Assembly: GCF_018130955.1 (NCBI RefSeq)
Contig: NZ_JAFCJM010000019.1
Span: 1 to 64,000 of the forward strand
Direction: 5' to 3'
DNA: 64,000 bases
Source of the DNA: Bradyrhizobium liaoningense
GTDB lineage: Bacteria; Pseudomonadota; Alphaproteobacteria; Rhizobiales; Xanthobacteraceae
The position numbers were made by a program, and so were the translations under genes. This document shows, in pieces, positions 41,372-51,532 of the stretch. Numbering within the stretch: the first letter of the stretch is position 1; every line of letters begins with the position of its first letter. The notes beneath the pieces are model-generated. The model made no database searches. It saw only the letters and a program-made list of their open reading frames with translations, and was not told the origin of the DNA.

Positions 41372-43846
41372 ATGCGTTTCATCAAGATTCTGACACTTGC
41401 TTTGACATTGGCTGCAACGAGCTCTCTCACGACGCGAGAGGCGCGCGCGCAATGGGGCGGCTGGGAAAGTCTCGGCGGCATCATTCTCGAAGAACCCAAC
41501 TGCGTCAGCTGGGGACCGAACCGGATCGACTGCTTTGCCCGCGGCACCAACGCGGCGATGTTCCACCGCTGGTGGAACGGCTCGGCCTGGGGCGGCTGGG
41601 AGAATCTCGGCGGCATCATCCTGGAAGCGCCGAACTGTGTGAGCTGGGGACCGAACCGGATCGATTGCTTCGCCCGCGGCACCGACCAGGCGATGTTCCA
41701 TCGCTGGTGGGACGGCAACAGCTGGGGCGGTTGGGAAAATCTCGGCGGCGTCATCCGCGAGCGGCCCGAATGCGTGAGCTGGGGAGCGAACCGGATCGAC
41801 TGCTTCGCGCGCGGACTCGACAGCGCGATGTGGCATCGCTGGTGGAACGGCTCGGCCTGGGGCGGCTGGGAGAATCTCGGCGGCGTCATCCTGGAAGGGC
41901 CGAGCTGTGTGAGCTGGGGCGCGAACCGCATCGACTGCTTCGCGCGCGGCACCGACGCGGCCATGTGGCACCGCTGGTGGGACGGCAACAGTTGGGGCGG
42001 CTGGGAGAGCCTCGGCGGCGTCATCCTGGAAGCGCCGAATTGCGTGAGCTGGGGGGCGAACCGCATTGACTGCTTCGCCCGCGGCACCGACCGCGCAATG
42101 TGGCATCGCTGGTGGAACGGCTCGGCCTGGGGCGGCTGGGAGAGCCTCGGCGGCATCATCTTGGAAGCGCCGAACTGCGTGAGCTGGGGTCCGAACCGCA
42201 TCGACTGCTTCGCCCGCGGCACCAACCTCGCGATGTTCCACCGCTGGTGGGACGGCAACAGCTGGGGCGGCTGGGAAAATCTCGGTGGCGTCATCCTGGA
42301 GCAGCCGAACTGCGTGAGCTGGGCCGCGAACCGCATCGATTGCTTCGCCCGCGGCACCGACCGCGCGATGTTCCATCGCTGGTGGCCGTGCCCGACCTGC
42401 GCCGTCGGCACGCGCAAGTCGGTCAACTCACTCACCGCAGCCGAGCTGATGTCGCTGCGCAAGGGCGTTGCCGCGATGATGGCGCGCAACTCCGCCCCGC
42501 GTGACAGCGCCGACTACCGTCGGAGCTGGATCTATTGGGCCAACATGCATGCGCATTTCGGCGCGGATTGCGCCGGACCGATCAGCGGCGCCGGCATGGC
42601 CGGCGTGCAGACGTTCACCGCGACGAACGCGGCCGAAACCGCGACGTGGTGCAAATGCCAGCACGGCACGCAGCCGTTCCTGACCTGGCATCGCATGTAT
42701 CTCTGGTACTTCGAGCGCGTGCTGCAGCAGGCGGCCGGCGATCCCTCGCTTCGCCTGCCATATTGGGACTACGCGACCAATCCTGGCTTGCCGGCCGCGT
42801 ATCGTGACGCGACCTATGTCAACGAGAACGGGGCGACTGTTCCGAACCCGTTGCGTGTCGACGCACGCCAGGCAAGCCTCAACGCGGGCACGTCGTCCTT
42901 GGGCGCGGGCACCACGTCGTCGGCTAGCGCAATGACATCGACGTCCTATGTCCCGTTCAACAATTCGATCCAGGCTACGCCGCACGGCGCCGTGCACTGT
43001 GCCGTCGGCGTCTCCCCCGGGTGCCCGAACGGTCTGATGGGCTCGGTGCCGGTCTCGGCGCTTGATCCCATCTTCTATGCGCACCACACCAACATCGACC
43101 GGCTGTACGAGTGCTGGCTCAAGGTCAACGAGCCGGCGCGGCTGCCGACCGATTCCGGCCATCTCAACACGCAGTTCTCCTTCATCGACGCCGATGGCAG
43201 TACCGCTACGCGCAAGGTCAGTGATATGCTGCGGCTCTCGCAATTGGGCTATGCCTATGCCACGGGCGGCGGCTGTCCGGCCGGAACGCTGGTTGCGGAG
43301 GCAGAGGGTGTCACGATGGGGACGACCATGAGCGATGCCGCGGGAGTTTCGGCTTCCACGGCGAGCGAGAAGGCGATCGCGACCGTCGGTGCGACGCGGC
43401 TCGAGCGTGGCGTGACCACGGTGCCGATGAACGTCGCGCCGGCAGGGATGCAGAGTCTTTCAGCGACCGCCGAGCCGCTCGCCGGACGCCGTGTGCGCCT
43501 GGTCATTGACGGTCTCAAATTCGATTCCGCACCGGGAACACTCTACAACGTCTACATGGTGAAGGGCGGCCAGCGCGAGCAGGTCGGCATCATCAACTTC
43601 TTCAACTTCACGGCGCCTCAGGGCGGTGCCCACGCCCACCACACGGGCAACGCCGCGCAGTTCGAGTTCGACGCCACCGACGCCGTGCACCGGCTCGGCA
43701 TTACCGCGGGTGAACAGCCCTCGCTGGTGTTCGAACCGACTACCGGTCTGTCCGACTCCGCGCCGGAGGCCGCCGCGGCCCTGATCAAGCCGGACGCCAA
43801 TGTCCGCTTCGACAGCGCCCGCCTCGTCGTCGCACCTCCCGGCTGA
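41372..43846 (+). CDS. secreted tyrosinase with N-terminal seven-repeat lectin-like propeller
   Basis: About 824 residues from ATG 41372, 5 bases after GGAGG. Signal peptide MRFIKILTLALTLAATSS, then seven 45-residue repeats (28-342), each with WGGWE.LGG, a Cys pair (N/S-C and D-C) and FARGT...HRWW. These match the DUF346/PLL-lectin blade, a seven-bladed propeller that binds fucose-type sugars. The tyrosinase core follows: MHAHFG, HGTQPFLTWHRMYLWYFER (CuA), HGAVHC and DPIFYAHHTNIDRLYECW (CuB). A C-terminal domain resembles plant polyphenol-oxidase PPO1_KFDV with INFFNFTAP and HAHHTG. Predicted to oxidise phenols outside the cytoplasm while tethered to glycans. Confidence 0.9.
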   Translation: MRFIKILTLALTLAATSSLTTREARAQWGGWESLGGIILEEPNCVSWGPNRIDCFARGTNAAMFHRWWNGSAWGGWENLGGIILEAPNCVSWGPNRIDCFARGTDQAMFHRWWDGNSWGGWENLGGVIRERPECVSWGANRIDCFARGLDSAMWHRWWNGSAWGGWENLGGVILEGPSCVSWGANRIDCFARGTDAAMWHRWWDGNSWGGWESLGGVILEAPNCVSWGANRIDCFARGTDRAMWHRWWNGSAWGGWESLGGIILEAPNCVSWGPNRIDCFARGTNLAMFHRWWDGNSWGGWENLGGVILEQPNCVSWAANRIDCFARGTDRAMFHRWWPCPTCAVGTRKSVNSLTAAELMSLRKGVAAMMARNSAPRDSADYRRSWIYWANMHAHFGADCAGPISGAGMAGVQTFTATNAAETATWCKCQHGTQPFLTWHRMYLWYFERVLQQAAGDPSLRLPYWDYATNPGLPAAYRDATYVNENGATVPNPLRVDARQASLNAGTSSLGAGTTSSASAMTSTSYVPFNNSIQATPHGAVHCAVGVSPGCPNGLMGSVPVSALDPIFYAHHTNIDRLYECWLKVNEPARLPTDSGHLNTQFSFIDADGSTATRKVSDMLRLSQLGYAYATGGGCPAGTLVAEAEGVTMGTTMSDAAGVSASTASEKAIATVGATRLERGVTTVPMNVAPAGMQSLSATAEPLAGRRVRLVIDGLKFDSAPGTLYNVYMVKGGQREQVGIINFFNFTAPQGGAHAHHTGNAAQFEFDATDAVHRLGITAGEQPSLVFEPTTGLSDSAPEAAAALIKPDANVRFDSARLVVAPPG
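41453..42397 (+). repeat. seven 135-bp tandem repeats encoding propeller blades
   Basis: The units differ at few positions. Linkers alternate strictly: NGSA after units 1, 3 and 5, and DGNS after units 2, 4 and 6, so a 270-bp two-blade unit seems to have been duplicated. Exactly seven blades fits a closed propeller. Confidence 0.95.
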
Positions 43847-43867
43847 CGCGACAGGGCCTTGTCGCTG

Positions 43868-43899
43868 GGGCGACCGTCTGCAACGGCGGTCGCCCTTTT
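43868..43899 (+). terminator. intrinsic terminator of the tyrosinase gene
   Basis: GGGCGACCG and CGGTCGCCC pair around a 10-base loop, followed by TTTT, 21 bases after the stop. Confidence 0.85.
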
Positions 43900-44037
43900 C
43901 AGTCGATCAACTCCGCCCCATGATTTCTGGTCTTGCCGTCGTCCTTGGCCGGGCGGCGTTGCGCCTGTGCGGCCGATTTGTCCAACGCCTCAACGTCGTA
44001 GCAGACGTTACCCCGGAAATCTGGGGCGATGGGCTTT

Positions 44038-44068
44038 CTACTTTGCATGGGGTTGTTTTCGACATTTT
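44038..44068 (+). repeat. 31-bp dispersed repeat, copy 2
   Basis: Identical to 5971-6001; followed by GTCG in both. Located about 95 bases before the alpha/beta hydrolase start. Confidence 0.85.
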
Positions 44069-44163
44069 GTCGAGAGAGGCCCGTTTCGCTCTCGCCTTGC
44101 GGCCGGGCCAGCCTGCCGCTACTGACCGAAGGGTGCCATCCAGAAAGAGAACCGCAGGTCGCC

Positions 44164-45027
44164 ATGGCAATTCCGGAAAGTCGCTTCTACGAGTCCCAGG
44201 GCCTGCGGCTGCACTATGCCGATTGGGGTAACGAGACGGCGCCGCCGCTGATCCTGATTCACGGCGGCCGCGATCATTGCCGGAGCTGGGATTTCCTCGC
44301 CCGCGCGTTGCGTCCGCATTTCCACGTGCTGGCGCCCGACCTTCGCGGGCACGGTGATTCCGACTGGACCAAAGGCGGCAGCTACGCGCTGACTGAATAT
44401 CTCTACGATCTGACCCGGCTGGTGCAGACGCTTGCGGCGCCGCAGGTGACTCTCGTCGGCCATTCGATGGGCGGCATGGTGAGCCTGATCTATTCGGGGG
44501 CATTCCCGGACAGGGTGTCGGCTTTGGTGGTGCTGGACGGCGTGACCGTGTTGCCGGGCGGAAAGAGTCCGCCGCCGCCACATGAGCGCATCGCCAAATG
44601 GGTCGATCAACTCGACCGGCTGCACGATCGCACGCCGCATCGCTACGCGACGATCGAGGATGCTGCATCGCGTATGCAGGCCCATAACAAACGCTTGTCG
44701 CGCGAGCTGGCGCTCCACCTTGCGACCCATGGCGCGCGGCAAAATGCCGACGGCACCTATAGCTGGAAGTTCGATCCCTACCAGCGCGCGGCGGCGCCGC
44801 ATCGGCTTTGGTCGGACGATCATGTCGCGCTCTGGTCGCGCATTGTCTGCCCGACGCTGCTGGTGAACGCCTCCGAAAGCTTCCTCGGCGGTGCCCGCGC
44901 GGCGGGTCTCGCCGATCATTTCAAACAGGCGCGCATCGAGACGATCACCGGCGCCGGGCACTGGCTTCACCACGACAAGCCCGAGGAGGTCTTGGGCGCG
45001 ATCCGCGGTTTCCTCGGCGTCCTCTAG
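44164..45027 (+). CDS. alpha/beta hydrolase
   Basis: 287 residues. Oxyanion loop LIHGGRDHCRSW, nucleophile elbow GHSMGG (Ser about residue 101), and catalytic His in GAGHWLHHDKP. The acidic residue is likely in the LVNASES loop region. Cytoplasmic, epoxide-hydrolase/esterase-like fold with a cap between. Substrate unknown. ATG 44164 gives the family-like N-terminus RFYESQGLRLHYADWG; the 45 codons upstream run through the dispersed repeat and are not coding. Confidence 0.88.
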   Translation: MAIPESRFYESQGLRLHYADWGNETAPPLILIHGGRDHCRSWDFLARALRPHFHVLAPDLRGHGDSDWTKGGSYALTEYLYDLTRLVQTLAAPQVTLVGHSMGGMVSLIYSGAFPDRVSALVVLDGVTVLPGGKSPPPPHERIAKWVDQLDRLHDRTPHRYATIEDAASRMQAHNKRLSRELALHLATHGARQNADGTYSWKFDPYQRAAAPHRLWSDDHVALWSRIVCPTLLVNASESFLGGARAAGLADHFKQARIETITGAGHWLHHDKPEEVLGAIRGFLGVL

Positions 45028-45058
45028 CGGCTGGCGGCGGTTCCGGGGCCTCACGCTA

Positions 45059-45098
45059 TTGAAATTAATAACAAATCATCCCTATATTGATCATCAAT
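45059..45098 (+). promoter_or_regulatory. promoter with overlapping dyad upstream of the URC operon
   Basis: TTGAAA at 45059 and TATATT at 45083 with an 18-base spacer in an AT-rich island. The dyad ATTGA-tca-TCAAT (45086-45098) overlaps the -10 end and would suit a repressor. Confidence 0.55.
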
Positions 45099-45159
45099 CG
45101 TCGTAGTTCCCTGCGCATACTAATATGAGCGCCACGAGAACAGCGACGTCACGGAGCCA

Positions 45160-45191
45160 GGCCCGTCCGACAGGCGGGCCGTTGGCTTTTT
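45160..45191 (+). promoter_or_regulatory. hairpin with T-run in the URC leader, possible attenuator
   Basis: GGCCCG and CGGGCC at 45160 and 45175 form a stem followed shortly by T5, just before the GGGAG ribosome site of the first gene. Confidence 0.35.
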
Positions 45192-45203
45192 GGGAGCCCG
45201 GTC

Positions 45204-46460
45204 ATGAGCCGCTCGAACCGTACCGACCATATCCGTCTCACCTCCCACCCGGAGCCGGGCGGGAAGGCGGCCTTCCCCATTCACTGGGGTGCCGCGGATG
45301 CCCGCGCGCGCGGGCCGATCGTTGGTACGGTGTCGCGCGCGCAGGATCGCAACGTCATCGGCAGCCATGGCGGTTCCTACGCGGTCTATCGCGCGCTCGC
45401 CGTCTCCGCCGGCGCGCTCGATCCCATCCGGCGCCCCGATCTCACCAACACGTTTCCCGCCGCGACCATCGGGCCGTTCCCGCAATGGACCGATCCGGCC
45501 AAGATCGTCGCGATCGACCCGTGGGGGCATCTGGTCGCCGAGAATTTCCGCCAGGAGATCGCCGAGGGCGCGGACATCCGACCGAGCATCGCGGTGACGC
45601 GCGCGCGGCTCGATTTGCCCGAGATCCGCGATGCGATCGCTGCGAAGCGGCTGAAGCCCGACGGCGAGGTCGTGCACGCCAACGGCAGCGTGTCGGTGGT
45701 GAAGATCGCAATCGATCCGGTGTGGTATCTGCCCGGCATCGCCACGCGCTTCGGCACCAGCGAGGCCAGCCTGCGCCGCACGTTGTTCGAGCAGACCGCG
45801 GGCATGTTCCCCGAACTCGTGACGCGGCCGGACATGAAAGTGTTTCTGCCGCCGATCGGCGGCACCACGGTCTACATGTTCGGCGACGTCACCAAGTTGC
45901 CCGATCATCGCACCAGGACCACCTGCCGCGTGCACGACGAATGCAACGGCTCTGACGTGTTCGGCTCCGATATCTGCACCTGCCGACCCTACCTCATCCA
46001 TGGCATCGAGGAATGTGCGCGCGGCGCGCAGGCGGGCGGCTTGGGAATCGTGGTCTACAACCGCAAGGAAGGGCGCGCGCTCGGCGAGGTCACGAAATTC
46101 CTCGTCTACAACGCCCGCAAGCGGCAGGAGGACGGCGACGCGGCTGCGGCCTATTTCGAGCGCACCGAATGTGTCGCCGGCGTTCAGGATGCGCGCTTCC
46201 AGCAATTGATGCCGGATACGATCCATTGGCTCGGCCTGACGCGCATCGATCGCTTCCTGTCGATGAGCGACATGAAGTACGACGCGCTCACCGCCCAGGG
46301 GATCGACATCGTCGAACGCGTGCCGATCCCGCTGGAGCTGATCCCGGCCGACGCGCATGTCGAGATCGCCGCCAAGAAGGCGGCCGGATATTACTCCGAG
46401 GAGATTCCGGCGGCGACGGACTTGACCGACACGGTCGGGCGTTCGCTGGAGAAATATTGA
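45204..46460 (+). CDS. URC1-type GTP cyclohydrolase II homologue (uracil catabolism)
   Basis: 418 residues. The C-terminal 200 residues follow RibA: zinc ligands in HDECNGSDVFGSDICTC, then YNRKEGRALGEVTK where RibA has RQEGRGIG. A further 200 N-terminal residues (SHGGSYAVYRALA, IAIDPWGHL) are absent from RibA and match the URC1 subfamily. The TNNPRK loop of RibA is replaced by MSDMKYDAL. With a DUF1688 gene and a phosphoribosyltransferase immediately downstream, it belongs to the URC uracil-degradation pathway known from Lachancea yeast, not to riboflavin synthesis. ATG 45204 has GGGAG 7 bases upstream. Confidence 0.85.
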   Translation: MSRSNRTDHIRLTSHPEPGGKAAFPIHWGAADARARGPIVGTVSRAQDRNVIGSHGGSYAVYRALAVSAGALDPIRRPDLTNTFPAATIGPFPQWTDPAKIVAIDPWGHLVAENFRQEIAEGADIRPSIAVTRARLDLPEIRDAIAAKRLKPDGEVVHANGSVSVVKIAIDPVWYLPGIATRFGTSEASLRRTLFEQTAGMFPELVTRPDMKVFLPPIGGTTVYMFGDVTKLPDHRTRTTCRVHDECNGSDVFGSDICTCRPYLIHGIEECARGAQAGGLGIVVYNRKEGRALGEVTKFLVYNARKRQEDGDAAAAYFERTECVAGVQDARFQQLMPDTIHWLGLTRIDRFLSMSDMKYDALTAQGIDIVERVPIPLELIPADAHVEIAAKKAAGYYSEEIPAATDLTDTVGRSLEKY

Positions 46461-46464
46461 TCCC

Positions 46465-47709
46465 GTGATGCCGGCCTCGGCCACAGAACAACAGGCCCGT
46501 TCGCTGCTTGCGGCAGCAGCGGTGCGTGCGCGCGCCGAACAGATGCTCGCGATCGGTCTGCGTGACGGGCTCAATCACTTCACGGTCGATCTCGATCGCA
46601 TGGATGCCGTGGCCGACGCCGTGCTCGCGGTCACGCGCCGGTCGTATCCGGCGCTGAATGTTCCCTTTCATGCCCGCTGGCGGCATTTCGTTCGTGACGG
46701 TGTCGACCGCTGGGCCCTGTATGCGGATGTCGCGGCGTGGCCGGATCGCGCGGCGCAGGCGCGCGCGGAATTCGATCTCGCCATCGTCAGCGTGCTGCTC
46801 GATGCCGGTGCCGGGCCTCTCTGGCGATACCGTGACACCGTGACCGGGGCGGATGTCGGCCGCTCCGAGGGGCTCGCGCTTGCAAGCCTCGACATGTTCG
46901 CGAACGGCGCGTTCTCCAGCGATGCAAGCGATCCCTTCCGGGTCGATGCGGACGTGCTCGCACAACTCCCGCTCGATCGACTCCAGGCCGGTTTTCAGGT
47001 CACCGACCACAATCCACTGCTCGGCCTCGAGGGCCGCGTCGATCTGCTGCGCCGCCTTGGCGCGCTGGTGCTGGATCGTTCGGAGGTGTTTGCGCTTTCC
47101 GACCGCTCGCGTCCGGGAGGACTGTTCGATCATCTCACGGCGAAGGTAGTTGGCGGCGCGATTGCTGCACCCGTCATCTTGTCGGAGGTGCTGAGCGAGT
47201 TCGGATCGATCTGGCCGTCGCGGCTCACGCTCGCTGGCGTTCCGCTCGGCGATTGCTGGCGCCATCCGGCGATCACGGCCGATGACGCGACCGCAGGCCT
47301 CGTGCCCCTGCACAAGCTGTCGCAATGGCTGAGCTACTCGCTGATTGAGCCGTTGCAACGCGCCGGCTTCGATGTGACCGACATCGACGGCCTGACGGGC
47401 CTCGCCGAATACCGCAACGGCGGTCTGTTCGTCGATCTCGGCGTCCTGCGGCTGCGCGACGCTGCGGACGCGCAGCGTTCGCATGCGGTGGATTCTCTCC
47501 TTGTCGTGGAGTGGCGCGCGCTGACGGTTGCCTTGCTGGATCGCATCGCCGAACGCGTCCGCACGAAGCTTGGCCGCAATTCCCGCGAGCTGCCGTTGGC
47601 CAGCATTCTGGAAGGCGGCACCTGGGCGGCAGGGCGCGCCGCCGCGTTCGAGCGGCGCAGCGACGGTGCGCCGCCGCTCAAGATCATCAGCGACGGCACC
47701 GTGTTTTAG
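46465..47709 (+). CDS. URC4-type DUF1688 protein (uracil catabolism)
   Basis: About 414 residues. Segments YPALNVPFHARWRHF, GPLWRYRD, GRSEGLALASLDMFANGAFS, HPAITADDATAGLVPLHKLSQWLSYSLIEP (in part) and GLPEYRNGG-like GLAEYRNGGLFVD are strongly conserved in DUF1688. Yeast URC4 is required for uracil use as nitrogen source; its reaction is not settled. It starts 4 bases after URC1 (GTG 46465 or ATG 46468), indicating coupling. Predicted cytoplasmic. Confidence 0.87.
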   Translation: MMPASATEQQARSLLAAAAVRARAEQMLAIGLRDGLNHFTVDLDRMDAVADAVLAVTRRSYPALNVPFHARWRHFVRDGVDRWALYADVAAWPDRAAQARAEFDLAIVSVLLDAGAGPLWRYRDTVTGADVGRSEGLALASLDMFANGAFSSDASDPFRVDADVLAQLPLDRLQAGFQVTDHNPLLGLEGRVDLLRRLGALVLDRSEVFALSDRSRPGGLFDHLTAKVVGGAIAAPVILSEVLSEFGSIWPSRLTLAGVPLGDCWRHPAITADDATAGLVPLHKLSQWLSYSLIEPLQRAGFDVTDIDGLTGLAEYRNGGLFVDLGVLRLRDAADAQRSHAVDSLLVVEWRALTVALLDRIAERVRTKLGRNSRELPLASILEGGTWAAGRAAAFERRSDGAPPLKIISDGTVF

Positions 47710-47764
47710 CGCAGGGGCCGAAAAGCGCACTGCGCGCCACTTCGATTGCAGGGAGCATCAATTC

Positions 47765-48394
47765 ATGGAAGGCGTCACGATCGTCGATCACCCGCTGGTC
47801 CAGCACAAGCTGACGCTGCTGCGCGACAAGTCCATCTCGACAAAATCATTCCGCGAGCTCCTCAAGGAGATCGGGATGCTGGTGTGCTACGAGGTGACGC
47901 GCGATCTTCCGCTCACCGACGTCGTCGTCGAGACGCCGCTTGCGCGCATGCACTCGGCCAAGATCGCCGGCAAGAAGCTGGCCTTCGTTCCAGTGCTCCG
48001 TGCCGGCGTGACCTTCGTCGATGGCATGATGGATCTGGTCCCGACTGCGCGCGTTGCCCATATCGGGCTCTACCGCGAGCCCCACAGTTTTGCCGCGGTC
48101 GAATACTTCTTCAAATCACCGTCCGATCTCGGCGAGCGGCTTGCGATCGTGGTGACGCCGGTGCTCGCGACAGCCAACACCGCGGTCGCTGCCGTCGACC
48201 GGCTGAAGGAGCGCGGCGCCAAGGACATCCGGCTCGCCTGCCTGATCGCCGCGCCCGAAGGCCTCGAACGTATCAGGGGCCTGCATCCCGACGTCCCGAT
48301 CTGGACCGCGGCCGTTGACGAAGGCCTCGACGAGCAAGGCTTCATTGTCCCCGGCCTCGGCGATTCGGGCGACCGCGCCTACGGAACCAGATGA
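47765..48394 (+). CDS. upp: uracil phosphoribosyltransferase homologue with altered PRPP loop (URC6 role)
   Basis: 209 residues, full Upp length. RAGVTFVDGM and the C-terminal uracil-site GFIVPGLGDSGDRAYGTR fit Upp. The PRPP motif, normally DPMLATGG, reads TPVLATAN (48155-48178): the Mg-PRPP aspartate and both glycines are replaced. The YRDEETL region is also changed to YREPHSF. In the URC pathway the enzyme makes UMP from uracil; this variant may bind PRPP differently or have another role. GGGAG lies 9 bases before ATG 47765. Confidence 0.85.
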   Translation: MEGVTIVDHPLVQHKLTLLRDKSISTKSFRELLKEIGMLVCYEVTRDLPLTDVVVETPLARMHSAKIAGKKLAFVPVLRAGVTFVDGMMDLVPTARVAHIGLYREPHSFAAVEYFFKSPSDLGERLAIVVTPVLATANTAVAAVDRLKERGAKDIRLACLIAAPEGLERIRGLHPDVPIWTAAVDEGLDEQGFIVPGLGDSGDRAYGTR

Positions 48395-48421
48395 AATCGT
48401 GGCTCGACGCAGGCAGGCATC

Positions 48422-49867
48422 ATGTATCTCGGCATCGATCTCGGCACGTCGGCGGTCAAGACCGTTCTGGTCGATGATGCGCAGCGCGTGATCGCGACCC
48501 AAAGCCGATCGCTTGACACCGCTTCGCCGCATCCGGGCTATTCCGAGCAGGATCCGGCGTCCTGGGTTGATGCCGCCTTTGCAACGCTGGACGCACTGAA
48601 GGCGGATCATCCGCGTGAGTTGGCAGCGGTCGAGGGCATCGGCCTGTCCGGCCAGATGCACGGCGCGACGCTGCTCGATGTGAACCTCCGGCCACTGCGT
48701 CCCTGCATTCTCTGGAATGACGGGCGATCCGCTCTCGAATGTCGCGCGCTCGAACAGCGTTGGCCCGCATTGCGCGCGACGACCGGCAACAAGGCGATGC
48801 CCGGCTTCACCGCGCCGAAATTGCTTTGGGTCGCGAAGCACGAGCCGGATGTCTTTGCAGCGACCAGGCTCGTGCTGTTGCCGAAGGCTTATCTGCGCCT
48901 GATCCTCAGCGGTGACGCGGTCGAGGACGTGTCGGACGCATCGGGATCATTGTGGCTCGATGTCGCGCGGCGCGACTGGTCGGATGAGGGACTGGCCGCG
49001 ACCGGCCTGACGCGTGAGCACATGCCGCGCCTCGCCGAGGGGTGCGCGCCCGCTGCAATGTTGCGAAGCGAGTTGGTGCAGCGCTGGGGAATGTCGCGGC
49101 GTCCCGTGATCGCTGGAGGTGCCGGTGACAATCCGGCGGGTGCCGTCGGCATCGGTGCGATACGGCGAGGTGCCGCTTTCATCTCGCTGGGGACCTCGGG
49201 GGCTTTGCTGGTGCCGACCGACGCAATTGCCGCCAATCCTGATAGGGCCGTGCATATTTTCTGCCACGCCGTTCCCGCGATGTGGATACAGGCCGGCGCA
49301 ATTCTCTCGGCGGCGTCGTGCCTTGCCTGGATCGCGCGGCTGTTTGGCGCCTCCGAGACAGATCTGCTGAAGCCACTCGGCGCGCGTCCGAAGGCGCCGT
49401 CGTCCGTGAGCTTTTTGCCGTATCTGTCCGGCGAACGAACACCGCACGATGATCCCCTGGCCCGCGGAATGCTCGACGGATTGTCCTTTGGCGCTGATCG
49501 AACTGCGATTGTACAAGCCGTGCTCGAGGGCGTGGCCTTCGCACTTGCGGATTGCCGGGACGCGCTCGCCGATACCGGCATCGTGATCGCGCAAGCGGAT
49601 GCAATCGGCGGCGGATCGCGTTCGCGGTTCTGGCTGTCGGTGCTGGCCAATGTCCTCAATGTCCCGATCCATCGCTTTGCCGATGGCGAGACAGGAGCGG
49701 CGTTTGGTGCGGCGCGACTGGGCCGGCTTGCCGTCACCGGCGAGGCGATCGATGCCGTTTGCACGCCGCCGCAACGCGTCGAGACGTTCGAGCCTGAACG
49801 CGCGCTCGTTGCGGCCTATGCCGAGCGGCTTCCCGAATGGCGCGCGCTGTACCGCCCGCGGAACTAG
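48422..49867 (+). CDS. xylB: FGGY pentulokinase, xylulokinase-like
   Basis: 481 residues. N-terminal phosphate-1 motif GIDLGTSAVKTVLVD, SGQMHGA (typical of xylulokinase), ILWNDGRS, and C-terminal EGVAFALADC and IGGGSRSRFW (adenosine motif). It phosphorylates D-xylulose or a related ketopentose. It begins 27 bases after the phosphoribosyltransferase gene and precedes a ribose-type ABC operon, bridging the two modules. Chain length and SGQMHG favour XylB over ribulokinase. Confidence 0.9.
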   Translation: MYLGIDLGTSAVKTVLVDDAQRVIATQSRSLDTASPHPGYSEQDPASWVDAAFATLDALKADHPRELAAVEGIGLSGQMHGATLLDVNLRPLRPCILWNDGRSALECRALEQRWPALRATTGNKAMPGFTAPKLLWVAKHEPDVFAATRLVLLPKAYLRLILSGDAVEDVSDASGSLWLDVARRDWSDEGLAATGLTREHMPRLAEGCAPAAMLRSELVQRWGMSRRPVIAGGAGDNPAGAVGIGAIRRGAAFISLGTSGALLVPTDAIAANPDRAVHIFCHAVPAMWIQAGAILSAASCLAWIARLFGASETDLLKPLGARPKAPSSVSFLPYLSGERTPHDDPLARGMLDGLSFGADRTAIVQAVLEGVAFALADCRDALADTGIVIAQADAIGGGSRSRFWLSVLANVLNVPIHRFADGETGAAFGAARLGRLAVTGEAIDAVCTPPQRVETFEPERALVAAYAERLPEWRALYRPRN

Positions 49868-50008
49868 CTCAGCCCTCAAATTTGGTTGCGGTCGATCCGG
49901 GAGGCCCGATCGGTATTGCCCTCCGTCGCGGCCTTTTGTTTAATGCGCGAACCGCGCTGCCTGCCAAACGAGACGCGGCTGAGAACGCGTTGTGCGCCGG
50001 GAGGCACG

Positions 50009-51524
<1,516 letters not shown>

Positions 51525-51532
<8 letters not shown>

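Larger units (their letters stand above)
43847..44163 (+). other. 317-base gap after the tyrosinase gene
   Basis: Contains the tyrosinase terminator (43868-43899) and repeat copy 2 (44038-44068). No gene is seen. AGGT at 44156-44159 is a weak ribosome site for the hydrolase. Confidence 0.5.

Noticed and set aside
41453..42397. CRISPR-like array from the regular 135-bp repeats
   Set aside because: The repeats are in frame, code for conserved blades and differ mostly at third codon positions.
45204..46460. Riboflavin biosynthesis gene ribA
   Set aside because: Long non-RibA N-terminus, changed active-site loops and URC4/UPRT neighbours point to URC1.
45120..46574. 484-codon frame opposite URC1
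   Set aside because: Shadow of a conserved gene with no ribosome site.
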